64,000 nt of DNA, taken from NCBI RefSeq assembly GCF_019578655.1, contig NC_063258.1, forward strand, positions 23,936,802-24,000,801. Direction: 5' to 3'. The notes under the pieces are model-generated. The model saw nothing but the letters and a program-made list of their open reading frames with translations, made no database searches and was not told where the DNA came from. The stretch is from Ricinus communis (lineage: Eukaryota; Streptophyta; Magnoliopsida; Malpighiales; Euphorbiaceae). Shown piece after piece: positions 25,995-37,930 of this stretch (position 1 is the first letter of the stretch; each line of letters opens with the position of its first letter). The position numbers and the translations under genes were made by a program.

Positions 25995-27002
25995 AAGTTT
26001 AGCCTTATTTACAAAGAAAATAAATGACGAATAAGCTCCAAAGCTCAAGGGCATTCACCTATGTGATTCTTAATGCATATGAAAGACACTCCAATGCTCT
26101 TGAGTGTGTGCTTTACCCTCATATATGTATTCTGTCGGGTTAATTGGCATGGTCAAAAGAGGGCAAATCTCATCCTTCAGCTTTTTTGCATAGGATGCTT
26201 TCAGGACTGAAGCTCACTCCTAAAAAATTTTATACGTGTAATGGTCCCAGGTTCTAATCACAACTAAAATGCATTTGATTACCAAAGAAAAAGAACGAGT
26301 CCTTATTGTTGTCGGTAATTGTATATAATCATTCTAATAGCTAATAGCAGTTACAAACTTAAATGAAATTGTAATTGCATCCTCAAACTAATGTCTGTAC
26401 TGAACAACTGATTTTCACCGTAAGCTCATTTCATCAACATCCATTCCATGGTTGAATACACAACACAGAACAAGCTAATGAGATCATTCTTGACTTAGAT
26501 TGACTACTAAGAAAATGCAGTCATCAACTTTTCAATTATTAGTGCTTAATGATTCAAATGATGAATTACCAGAAAAAGTTACCTGGCAAGCCCTGCTGAA
26601 GATAATCTAGCTGTGATTTTACACCTGAAAACATCAACAAAACAAAATATTTAAAATGATAAGCAAGAAACAACTACAGGAACTACTCATATACCCATTT
26701 AATTAGTTAAGTACACTCAGATCAATTGAGTGAAGTAAACACAAGTATCCAGAAACAACCAACTTCTAGAACACATATAAACAACAAGAACCCATATTCA
26801 AAACACAAATAAAGAAGGACCCAGATCAACAATTTGCAGAGGAGTGAGTGGGAAACATACCTTGTTGAGTACAAAGAATCATAGGGGAGTAACTGGTGAT
26901 AACACTTATACACAAATCTCTTCTCGTTTCCCAGGAATTTGGGCTATCTTGAGGCTGATCATCATAAAGATTAAAGGTCATAACAGTCAAAGAAACACTC
27001 AT
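23291..27002 (-). CDS. DNase I-like (EEP) family protein with degenerate catalytic site
   Basis: Seven minus-strand exons join in phase: 27002-26861, 26624-26583, 25209-25127, 25025-24924, 24803-24589, 23722-23628, 23547-23291, encoding 311 residues from MSVSLTVMTFNL. The fold belongs to the endonuclease/exonuclease/phosphatase superfamily (Mg-dependent phosphodiesterases). Recognisable blocks are the N-terminal TFN (N11 kept), LEGGTFWLSDAPSVPGS, a strand ending IVNTNMDEFSPRARRRSA, YCGGFN, VDWILFRGRS (D257) and SSHYPIFAEF. Compared with the general family motifs LQE, NTHLDH, GDFN and SDH, this protein has TQQ (E to Q47), NTNMDE (both His lost), GGFN (D to G176/G177 position) and SSH (D to S). 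It probably cannot hydrolyse phosphodiesters in the usual way. Introns are GT-AG except the AT-AC intron 24804-24923. Exon 2 is only 42 bases. An uncharacterised plant-conserved role is inferred. Confidence 0.9.
24804..24923 (-). other. U12-type AT-AC intron (120 bases)
   Basis: On the minus strand the intron follows ...ATWA and starts ATATCCTTCT, an exact match to the U12 donor consensus ATATCCTT. It ends ...tccac before ACATTCCAATTG (T F Q L). A branch-site-like TTCTTTGAC (consensus TTCCTTRAY) lies with its A about 12 bases before the acceptor, inside the 10-16 base window known for minor-spliceosome introns. No GT-AG alternative joins ATWA to FQLKG in phase. The minor spliceosome should remove it. 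Confidence 0.88.
25951..25992. repeat. (TA)n microsatellite in EEP intron 2
   Basis: An uninterrupted AT/TA dinucleotide run of about 42 bases inside the 1.4-kb intron between EEP coding exons 2 and 3. It is likely length-polymorphic. Confidence 0.9.
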
Positions 27003-28805
27003 TGTTTTCCACGCACACTAAATCACTCACTCTGCTTCTTTTCTTCTTTTCCTTTTCTCAAAACACATGATTTATCACTATTATTCGATCAGATGAAATA
27101 TTTCAAGAAACAACAGAACTCAGCTAACAATAATAAGTTTTGGGTAAATATTCCATTCTTGTCAACTTGGAACTTAGAGGTGCAAGTTTTATGGAAAATT
27201 ACAACTAAGTCCACAAGGGGAAACCTATTAAATACTTTAGTTCCGATGTTTTCAAATATTACTTTTTATCTTTCAAATTTGTAAATGACCCAACTTTTTG
27301 ATTTTAGAATATAATGTTTCACTTTATGACAATTTTTAATGCGTTTCTTTTAAAAAGCATGTTGTGATAATATATTAGTAAAGTTAGATATTTTATCATT
27401 AAAACTTTTAATTTGTAATTTATTCATCTTTGTTTTAATTAGTCATTTTTATTATATTGATCGAGTTTGAAAATAATTATGGAAGCGACTTTTAAATTAT
27501 TCAATCTTTAAATCGTGATAAGAAAATCATTATTTCAATTAGATAGATATAACCTTAACGACTAAATAACAATGTTAGAAACTATTCAGATATACATTAC
27601 TACGATAGTGGTAATTAATCGAAATAAAAATAATTTAATTTTTATAAATCAAAAGTTTTAATAATAACATACATATATTTTCCTAATAAATTATCACCTT
27701 ATACTTTTTTATCTAGAAATTACATACTAAAAATTATTACATAGTAAAGTACTACATGGTAAAGTACCAATGCTTTTTTCACTTTTCCTTTTAATATTGA
27801 CATTTGTCGACCATTAAGGTGCATTTAGTTAAAATATAAACAGCTAAATATTAAGGTGGCTGTGGATCTTTTCCTTTTTCTTCATTAGTTGCAGATTTTT
27901 TACCTTCACAAATGCAGAGTCAAAAAAAGTTTGCACGTATAATGACATCGATGCACACCTGGGTTTGTGAAATCTTAGAACGTGCGGTCCAATCGGCTTT
28001 CTTTCATAGAGAAACTTTCATTTTCAATTTAGTGTGGGAGGAGGATGCTGCGGTGGCTCCCGGCTGATCCTCCTCTTGATAAGACTACGCTTATCGGTTG
28101 ATCCTTACTTAAGGACTGTTGCAGGGTCAGTTCCAAATGTTCAAGTGATGAAGTTTAAGTGGAAACGACTCCTGTAGGGAGATTCTTCATTTCTAGAACC
28201 AATCAGAAGGTATCATTCGTTTAAGATTTTAAAACTTAAAACTTTTGAATGGAACACAGATTTTAAGATTTAGAGTTCGATCCTGCGTGGCCGTGGAAGG
28301 GTGTTCTTTAACATCGACTTCACAGATGGTCTTTAAAAGCACACCTGTAAGCCCAAGAATACTGCACTAGAAGGTGGCGGGAACATTTTGAAATTCCCAA
28401 CAATGAGCAGCCTATCTGGAGGAATAATAGAAAGCTCAGTGTGATAATAAGCATCTATTGATGAACTGTTGAACTCGGTGCCCAGTTATCACAATACTGT
28501 TGAACCCACCCACCTATTAGTTTCAGGGATAGATTCCAAGTGAATGTAGATTTCCACCTGTAGAGGAGACTCTTTTTCTTGGCAGCCCAAAAAGAGCATT
28601 TTATCTTACCCATGCAAACCAGATGGAAAAGAAAGTAATTTACAGGCTCAAAGACTTTGAAACTTTCAAGGTCCAACTGTACCTCAAAACATCAGTCATC
28701 CCTCCCACATTTTTCTTTTATTCGTAAAACTCATCACACAGCACCAAAACATCCCACAAGGTCTCCTCATTGCCCCTATTCACTCTGCTGGCATAATCTC
28801 TGTGT
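27003..28805. other. Intergenic region between the EEP and aminopeptidase genes
   Basis: Bases just above 27002 are the EEP 5' leader/promoter. From 27280 to 27850 the sequence is very AT-rich. A less AT-rich patch at about 27950-28340 has no coding or RNA family I recognise. The part below 28806 would hold the aminopeptidase 3' UTR. No gene is called. Confidence 0.45.
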
Positions 28806-31800
28806 TTAAGAAGAGTTATGCAAGATCCACTCTACAAGAGTTGAAATACCAAATCCAGTTGCAGTGCGCTTCTTCTCATTCCACACAGGGCCGGCCATGT
28901 CTATGTGCATCCATTGAACCTTCTCATTAATGAACTGCAAAATTACAGGTAAAACTTCAGGATCTTGCAGCAAACTAATCCAAAAAGATAATCCAAATTC
29001 TCATCTGGAACTCATCAGTAGTTGGTAAGTAAAGTTCTGCAGCCTTTCTATAGTTACAGAGTGGCTCTGGGATAAATAAAGTACCAAGAATTTCACATTT
29101 TCTATAATTCATAATAGTGAAATTCTCAAACCCAACCTTTGCCTCAGTCACTAATGAAAAATGGAGGTTTCCCTCATAACTCCAATAATATGGAGTCCCT
29201 GGTAACACATGCTTAACTACGACTCTTGAACACTGAAGTGCTTCTATACGACACTTTCACATGGACAAGTTCATAATCCATAGGCAAACTCCACTACTTG
29301 GAACACGCACACACCAGAAACTATGATATAAGTCTATGCAAGAAGCCTATAAAGAGAATGTATGAGAAAGGTGCTAGAATTATAGATAGTAGATTGATAT
29401 AATACAGTACCTGTTTCAAGAAGAGAGCTGCAGTAATAGCACCCCCTTGACGACCACCAGTGTTAACCATATCAGCCACTCCTGACTTCATGTTCTCCCA
29501 GTAGCTTTCCTCTAATGGCATCCTCCATAGTTTCTCTCCACTGGCCTCTGCTGCTGTGAAAACCTCATTAGCCAAGTCATCACTGGGGGTGAAGACACCT
29601 GGAATAGAGATAGTCTCCTCTTCATTAGTATTGTGAAATTAAATAATCAATCTCTGTACAAATTTACAATTCTATGAATTCTAGAATTAGCCAAGTCATC
29701 ACTGGGGGTGAAGACACCTGGAATAGAGATAGTCTCCTTTTCATTAGTAATGCGAAATTAAATAATCAATCTCTGTACAATTTTACAATTCTATGAATTA
29801 TAGAAATGCCATGGTAGTACACCTTATAATGGCCATAACATGCTTGTTGCAAATATAATTTTTAAATGTTCTTGAACACCATTTAAGAACTTTAATGCCC
29901 ACAGCCCACCAGTGCAGGACCGTATTTTTCACAAGAACATAGAACATACTTCATTTTTGCCCTCTTAATATTAAATACAATCCCATCCCACCCACCGACC
30001 GCCACTCCACACATATAATGAAAAGAATAAAAGAAGAAATTAATTCTTAAAAGCTTGGTTCCCATTGCTATCCAACCTTTCATCATGATCATGAAAATCC
30101 ATACGTACCGGCAATTGAAGGACCAAGAGCAACTACACAGGCACCAGTCAATGTTGCCAGGTCAACTATCTGCAAAATACTGGTGTTATTGCAAATCCCA
30201 TATTCAAACTAAACAAAAATGAACAATATAAGGTGCAATTCTTCAGAGTAAAAACAAGACAATCAATTTACATTTAGAAAGCAGCATACTGCATCTTGTC
30301 ATGTTGACCCTACTGGATTATAATCTTATTATGGCATATAACTACCATTCACTGATCAAATATCAAGCATAGGACAATCTTAACAAGCCAAGTAAATTTG
30401 AAAAAGAAAAAAAAAAAAAAAAAAAAAAAAGAGAGAGACACGTAATCTTGCATCCGATAAATTATATAATGCATTCACATGGCCATATAAGATATAAACA
30501 TGATTTTCAGAAGACACCTGTAATAAGCTTCTGTCTAATATTAATAATGACTAGAAACAACAAATAGCACCTGTAACTTTCCTTGCAACTATTAAGGAAA
30601 ACCTAGGTTTTGGCAGTACCTTATCTACACCCTGGTTACAAGCATAAACTAAAGCATCTGCAAGAGTAAGCCTGCCTTCCGCATCAGTATTATTAACCTG
30701 CAACAGAATAATTCAACAATGTGTTACTATTACAATATAATCATTGCTGTATAACTTCACAATTTCCTCAAATTCTACAGATGCATGAAGGACAAAAAAT
30801 TATCAAATTACATAAGTGCAATTTGGTAAAGTCGCTTCAAATTTTACAAGTCAAGCATTCAAAATAGCTTCGTAGCAAAATTATAGAAAGGATCTTAGTT
30901 TTTTATGAGCATTCATAACAGCAAGTGAAAAAAACATCAGAGTAAGTTGAGTAACCAATAGACAACAAAAGTAATCACCTAACAAAGACTCATCTTAGAA
31001 GAACCAGAAAATTAGAACTCGAATGTTTGTTCCACCATTGTAATTAACAGATAAGAAAAATCTGTCAACAAACAAAAGGGTATATGAACCTTCCTAAAGA
31101 TTCAAAAAGATTGCAGCTATTTGCATCATTGCTGATCATGATCAATTACAAGAAAAGAATGGCAAGGTTCATTAGAAGAACAGCATGACAGCCAGATTAA
31201 GTTTATTGTAAACAGTGACGTAATACCTAGTTTATGGGATTTGGACTCACCTAGTTGAAACTAACCCTTCAAAAACACATAAGTTTCCAGCTCCACTCAA
31301 CAATGAGTATGCCACATTACATTTTAATGGGAAAGAAAATATTGAAATAGTGCATTTTTGGTTTGTATAAAACATGACAGTTCAATAAAAAAGTTGACAC
31401 ATTCCATAAGTTGATCTAATGATTTTGTTTTGGGCAGAGTAAAGAGACAAACCTCAATAGTCTTTCCATTTGAGGCTGTCACTATGTCTCCAGGCCTCAT
31501 ACCTGTTCCACTAATCATATTCTCACAAGCCGCAACAATGAAATGAACCTGAAATATGAAATTTCCACAAATGCTTAGGACTACATCCCTGTTTCTTAAA
31601 AAAAAAGAAAGTTTTTTTTTTCAAAAGAAGAAGATAGAGGCACTATCAGATCTAGGCCTACTTGAGAAGAGAGGGATGGAGTGAACACATAGCCTATACA
31701 AGTAATAACTTAGCAATAAACTTCAAAGTTAACAATTTTGTATTTCTTCAAAATGAAAATAATTAGTTATTTCCTAATAGCGTCTCTCATCTCATTTTAT

Positions 31801-34174
31801 AATCATTCCCATCCTCAAATAGGCATCTCGTTTTCAACTCTAAGTCCTCACTGTCACTAGCAATAATTAGCGAAAAGAAGAAGAGACATAAATAGCTGAC
31901 CTCTACTCCAGGAGGTTTAACTTGACCAATAGCTTTTGCTGCACCTAGAACAGCTGCTGAACCTCCCATATCAAATTTCATGAGCTCAATTGAACAACCA
32001 GGTCCTGTCTTGATGTTGTAGCCACCACTGAAGACATAAAACATAAATTAATAAGGACCTCTATCTAAAACAATTAAACCCATGAAATCTAGAAGCACCA
32101 CTTTCATTCACTGAGAGACATAGGGAATGCCATTGGAATAAGCAACAGAATATACCAAAACATAAGAAATACACAGCAATGAGGAATGCAAATAGCAAGA
32201 AGTCAGAAGCATCCTCATCCACAGGTAACAGTCAAGACTTAACCTAAACAGGCAGCATCAGGTATTGGAGACTGAAAGCTACAGACACCCAATCTCCTGT
32301 TTACTTAATCCATCAAATGTTTGATATATTTAATCACCTGTCAAAAGTTAATCCTTTTCCAACTAAAGCCAATTTGGCTTTAACAGTTCCACCGGGAGGC
32401 TTATAATGCAAGTGGATGAAGTGAGGGGGATTTGCAGATGCTGCTGCAACTCCCAAATAGGAACCCATCTTCAACTCCTTGCATTGCTCTGCACTCAAGA
32501 TATTAGCAGAAAGAACATCGCTGTATGTGGAAGCAATCTTTGAAGCTTCTTCTGCCAGTACAGCTGAGACAAAAAATGTGCACACTGTTAAACATAAAAA
32601 TGCATCACTTCATATCACAAATGAAATCAGCTTTTGAGCCAAGCTAAGGATTTCAAGATTGCAATCATACTTGAGCATTAAAAATAAAAGTGATTGAGAT
32701 AATACAAACCAGGTGTGAGTACATTGGCTGGGGAATTCACTAGCTCTTTTCCAAAAATTACAGCAGAGGAGACATCTTCAGCATATTTGAGCTTCTTTGC
32801 CAAATCAGGTCCAGTTCCAAACCCAAGAATATCTACAGATTTCAACACCGGTTTCTTTGATTCTGACTTAAACCTAGCATCTTCATATGTCCCCAGCACT
32901 GTACCTACAGAATTTAAACCATTGCAAATAAATAACTCTTGACTGCTCGCAAAAACATTCAGTATATAGCAGTTAAAATGCTATGAAATCCTAAAATAAG
33001 TACCGGATGCTATTGCTGAAGCAGTATTAAGCTTTAACTCATTTGAGATACTTTCTGCTGAGGCAAGAACTATAGCCACATTACTAGCTTGAGCAGCCTT
33101 TGCAGTAGCAGCAATGGTCTCACCAAAATTGCGAAAAGCAAAGGTGGTTGAGGCAGACTGTCCAAGCCCAATCAAGCCAATCCTTTTAGAACCAAGACCT
33201 GGAAGCCTAAGAACCATAGATTGACCAGCTTTTCCTGTGAAATCCTCCTCAGAAGAGGCTTCACTTAAGAGACCACCCAAGTGGGTATCTAGCTTCTTTA
33301 AAAGTGAGTTGTCAAACTTTGTGCTCTTATCCTTAGTCATATCTTTCTCGGTAACACCAACTGCAAGTATATCTCCTTTCCATTCTACCACATCAATCTC
33401 TTTTGCAGAAAAGGAGATCTGCCGATCATTGTTGCAAACACATAATACGCTTTTTAGTATTTAGAAATAAACACAATTACACTAGCTAAATTCAAATATT
33501 TGCAGATTTTAGTGGCAATAATCTACCAGGACATAAATTAACACAGAATTACCAAAGACCTAATCCAACTACGCAAACATTGATCTTTTCCTAAAGGTGT
33601 ATATCACAAATCCCAAACCAAAGCAGATGAGAGAAATTTCCCAACACCAAAAACAAAACAAAAAAGGAAAAGTTTATTAGCTATTTAGCATAAAAACAAC
33701 CAACCAGATCAGAGCTAAAACAAAAGAAAATTAACAATTCACTGATTTATAAAAAATGCTAATCACGCGGGGCAATAAACCATCAATCTATATCATACAG
33801 ATGCACAAATAGAAAATCAATCTACAATTGACTTTAACCAAAATATTAAAAAGAGCCGTTTTATCTAAAACCAAAGAATCCAGCAATCCAACACATGAAT
33901 CTCGAACAACATAAAAAAAAAAAAAAGGAATGACCTTTGGGACATCAACATTAGCAGGCTGTGTAAGGCCAAGAGTGGCACGAGCTAAAGAGTGAGCCAT
34001 GAGCTTCCCCCCTCCTCCTCCTCTACTACGATAAGACAAAGGAGCAACTGCAAAAGAAAATCTAAGAACTGAAGGAGACCTTAACCTCGTCAAAAACAAC
34101 GAAGAAGAAGTAGAAGAAAATGGAACAGCAAATGAAGAAATCGAAGCAGCTAAGGATACTACTCTGGCGGCCAT
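28806..34174 (-). CDS. Leucyl aminopeptidase (peptidase M17), plastid type
   Basis: M17 leucyl aminopeptidases are hexameric two-metal exopeptidases that remove N-terminal residues (also Cys-Gly in the glutathione cycle). Ten minus-strand exons join in phase: 34174-33935, 33418-33004, 32904-32710, 32563-32338, 32027-31901, 31548-31453, 30697-30620, 30169-30109, 29598-29411, 28934-28806, giving 584 residues, the usual length. The first exon is Ser/Arg-rich without acidic residues until [12 protein letters not shown], as in a chloroplast transit peptide. The catalytic domain shows GKGLTFDSGGYNIK (K353, D358 as metal/active-site residues) and the M17 signature NTDAEGRL (437-443 region) in exon 7, with [11 protein letters not shown] and [11 protein letters not shown]. 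All introns are GT-AG. The gene is intact. Intron 8 carries a local duplication of the exon 9 acceptor, described separately. Confidence 0.96.
29568..29803. repeat. 118-bp tandem duplication spanning an exon 9 acceptor
   Basis: Bases 29568-29685 recur at 29686-29803 with only a few mismatches. The unit holds the first 31 bases of aminopeptidase exon 9 (minus strand), its CAG acceptor and about 87 bases of intron 8. The second copy therefore places a decoy acceptor plus partial exon 118 bases upstream of the true one in transcript order. No donor follows the partial copy, so it is not a complete extra exon. Confidence 0.92.
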
Positions 34175-34829
34175 TTTTGGGTGTGGGCGTCCCTATCTAT
34201 TTATAATATACTATCAAAACGGATTGCAACTTTTTCCCTTTTATTATTTTCTTTTCTATTTAAATTTTTGTTTCTTTTGGGTAAGATAGTAAAGTGATGG
34301 TTTGAGCATTGACATCATTCTCTAACAATAATAGCATATTACCGCCTGTAATTGCATCTCTACCCTTTGGGGTGTGTGCACAATCACATAGAGATGCTTT
34401 CTTTCATATTAAGTCTTGTTCCAATAAATTAATAATAAAACTTCTGTTGGGGATATTTTCTCTCTTTTCAAGAAGGCTTAATTACCAACAAATGCCTCAA
34501 ATTTCATCATTTTAATAAATTTTAGCCCATGCATCTTCAATAATGCTTTTTCATATGATTTTTTTATTTATTATTATAAGTAATTAAATTTTTTATTTTA
34601 ATTTATCTTAACATAAATGTATATTTTTATAATGTTTTTCATTTTATTCTGTAATTAATTTTTATTAATAAAGTAAAGAAAAAAATAAATAAGAAGAGAT
34701 GGTTTAAAATATATATATAATATTTAAGAGCTACATAAAAATTAATTTCTTTCTTCTTAAATTTAAAAAAAAATATATGACTCTTAAATTATTTTAGAAA
34801 ATAAATATGTATTACTGAGTTTTTTAAAC
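34175..34829. other. Promoter side of the aminopeptidase gene, AT-rich
   Basis: This stretch lies upstream of the aminopeptidase start (34174, minus strand). A TATA-like stretch (plus-strand tttataatata, 34199-34209) lies about 30 bases above the start codon, so the leader would be very short if it is used. No other gene is seen; the rest is A/T-rich. Confidence 0.35.
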
Positions 34830-36040
34830 GTTTAATTTTTTACATATGTTTCTTGTAATAGAGAAGAAACATGACTTAAAAGCTTATCGAAGATGCTTTT
34901 AGATTTTTTTATAAAATATTCATAATTTTAATTTTTTTTCCAAAAATACTCTTATAAGAAAAAAAAAAAGACGGTGAAAAAATGTTAATGTTTTTGTAAA
35001 CTTACTTTCTTAAAATAACAAGAAAATTGAGTTAGTAAAATTTTGTTAACTTATCAAAACACATTATAAAAACTAAATCTAATCAGTATCTTTTACTGAT
35101 GTTCTTCTGCCATATTCTTCTCCATAAGATCTCCACTTTCATCACAAAGAAATTCAAACAATTTCTCCTCATTAGTCTTTGTTAATAAAAAAATTGATAA
35201 ATCGAAAGAAAAAATAGAGAAAGAGGCGTCATTTACTAATAAATTTGTCATTTTTTCCACCATCTAGGATAGAAAAATCATTTTTTACTTGCCATTGTTT
35301 GTCGTTGTTGTTACTATCTCAAATATCCTTGATAACTTTATAGATCGTTAATACTTTAAAAGTAAATAACAAAAATAATATACTATATTTAAAAATCACT
35401 TAAAAATAAATTTAAGGAAAGAAAACGTAGATATTAACTCATTTTATAAAAATGAGTCATTTGAAATCTTAAATTTTACATATGTTTCTTATAATAGAAA
35501 AGAAACATGACTTTGGAGCTTATTGGAGATCACTTAATTTTTTTGCTGAAATATTCATAGTTTTAATTTCTTTTCTAAAATATCCTCCTATAAAAAAATA
35601 GAAAAAAAGGTTAACATGGTTGTAGACTTACTTTCTTAAAATAAAATAAAAATCTGAGTCAGTAAAATTTTGTTGACTCATCAAAAGCATCGAATAATTT
35701 CATAAAACAAAATCTAATTAGTGTCTTTCACTCTTGTTTCTCTGTCACATTCTCTTCCATAAAATCTCCACTCTCGTCACAAAGAAATTCAAATTATTTC
35801 TTCTAGCCATAGCTCAGTAAATTCATTTTTAATAAATCGATAATTACTTTTTAATATAATAATAAAAAATTGATAAATCAAGAGAGAAAGAGAAAAAAGG
35901 GAGTCATTTACCAACAAATTTGTCATTTTTCTTACTATTTGTGAAAGAGAAGTCTTATTCTACTTACCACTATATGTCGTTGATGTTACTATTTTAGATG
36001 CCTCAATAACTTTACAGATCGTCGTTACTTTAAAAACTTT
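34830..36040. repeat. Diverged direct duplication of about 550-600 bp
   Basis: Copy 1 (about 34830-35362) and copy 2 (about 35468-36037) match in the same orientation over most of their length. Shared landmarks in order are acatatgtttcttgtaatag, actttcttaaaataa, gtaaaattttgtt, atctccact..catcacaaag, aatttgtcatttttt and actttataga-tcgtt. Neither copy encodes a recognisable protein. It may be two relics of one unknown repeat family or a local tandem duplication. Confidence 0.75.
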
Positions 36041-36105
36041 ATAAAAATGTATTGGGCGATTGATACATCGAGAGGAAAAGAAAGAGGAAAGTTATCTATG
36101 TGAGA

Positions 36106-36107
<2 letters not shown>

Positions 36108-36144
<37 letters not shown>
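36108..36144. repeat. (GA)n microsatellite
   Basis: An uninterrupted AG/GA run of about 37 bases directly after the second copy of the direct duplication. A simple sequence repeat with no coding content. Confidence 0.9.
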
Positions 36145-36151
<7 letters not shown>

Positions 36152-37930
36152 AGAGTTATTGGACTCAATCAAGAATGGCTTTCAACTAGATTCTTTTTTA
36201 TCTTTTTTAAAAAGAATATTAGATAAATCTGTTGAAATGCTGAAAGTTCATATAATATATTGAAAACTAGGCCTTTCAAGAAATTATAATTTAATGTTTT
36301 TATACTTAAATAATAGAGATATTTATTTTATTAATAGAAGGTGTTCTATTTTTTAGTACCTTTTCTTTTTTCTATGTAATATATTTGTACTTAATATCAA
36401 TTATCACCAAAATATAATTCTATCACAGTGCATTATGGAACTCATATTAAGATTTAATTTTAATTAAAAATATAAAATTTTAAATTATTGTTTTAGTTAT
36501 ATGTTAAATTATTTTTAAAAAATTATAAGAAAAATAAAAAAAAATTATATCAGTATTTGTACTATAAAAAGAATAATATGTACCTAAAAATAATAAAAAG
36601 ATAGAAAATATAATTGTTTCTGGTATTGTTTTTTCAGATTTCATGGATGCAGGCAGGCAGCAACACAAGGGAGAGCAAAGACAAATTGAAGGAATTACAT
36701 AGGAGATTTTATTCCTTTTTTTAAGATTAACTGGTTAAATTATCAGATGTTTATTCTGATAATTTAACATTTCATTAGCAAATAAATAAATAAATAAATA
36801 ATATATTATTAGTTTATTACTTAAATCTCTTGTGCAGTGACATCATGCCAGTTTTTATGTGTATACATTGTGAAGGCAATATTTCTATTCACTAGAATAC
36901 TGATGGAATAGGGAGGGAAAAGATGGAATATTTTATGTGAGAGGATTCTCTCAAGCTATTATGCATAGTCCTTTTTTGTCTATATTAATATATAATGTGT
37001 GGATATTAATAATATTAATGAATTTAAAGTGGGAGAAATATTATTTATTAATTATTGATTCATAACCCTCTTTCCTATTTTTTTTTCCTATTAATTTTAC
37101 TTTATATTTATAGATAATTTTTAATTTTTTATTATATAATTTTTTTATCTCATTAATTTTTAATTATTTTATATAATATATATACACTCTTTCATATATT
37201 ATTTTCTTTATCTATAATAATTAATATAATTACTATAATGATAATGTATTTCATTTGTATCATTCACGAGAATTATAATAATAATAATAATAATAATGCA
37301 ATAAAAAATTTAAAATAGTTATTTATTTTGTTTTCTAATTTAAAAAAAAAATATCATATCCTTATATCATATCATATGTCAGATTTTTCGTTTTCTATTT
37401 TCATGGAATTTAGGTTTTCTGTTTTTATCAACCAACTGAAACTCAGATTCAACAGTTAAAGATAAACTTTAAGGATGCTGAAGCTTCTTGAAAGATAGGC
37501 TTTTTCTCTTGGCTACAGTTTAAATCCCGTATATGGCTATTAGTTTGTCTACTGGGTTCATTTGGTGCCCAGTGGCTTTTGGATTCTTCCCTGAATATAA
37601 TCTCGCTTGTATCTGGATGCCTCCGAGCTTTTTCTAATGGATGATGATACCATTATTCAAAAATAATATATTAATTAATAAATTGTTAAAATTTATTAAC
37701 TTAATTTGTATTTTTATATAAATTATAGATATTATAAAATATATTTTTATTTTTGAAACAGTTTATTCAGACAATAGTGGAGACCTCACGCGTGTTGCAC
37801 GTGCAGATAACATTTCTGCAAATATCCAGAACCAAATCCTCTAATGACACGACACCATTATCTTCACCTCCAAGCTTAAACCCCGATAATCACTAACACA
37901 TCACAGGAACTAAACCCCACAGAAAAAAAA
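36145..37930. other. AT-rich intergenic region upstream of the PSMD9-like gene
   Basis: No gene is recognised. Simple repeats include AAAT tetramers at about 36779-36801 and an AAT trinucleotide run at about 37275-37297. The last 150 bases before 37931 are the likely promoter and leader of the next gene; acgcgtgttgcacgtg near 37790 is the only GC-rich motif and resembles a G-box-like (ACGTG) element. Confidence 0.4.

Noticed and set aside
28020..28340. Possible structured RNA gene in a moderately GC patch
   Set aside because: No tRNA box, rRNA or other RNA family signature could be recognised.
29690..29720. Second copy of the exon 9 start as a real alternative exon
   Set aside because: It has an acceptor but no donor after the partial exon and would shift the frame; treated as a duplication.
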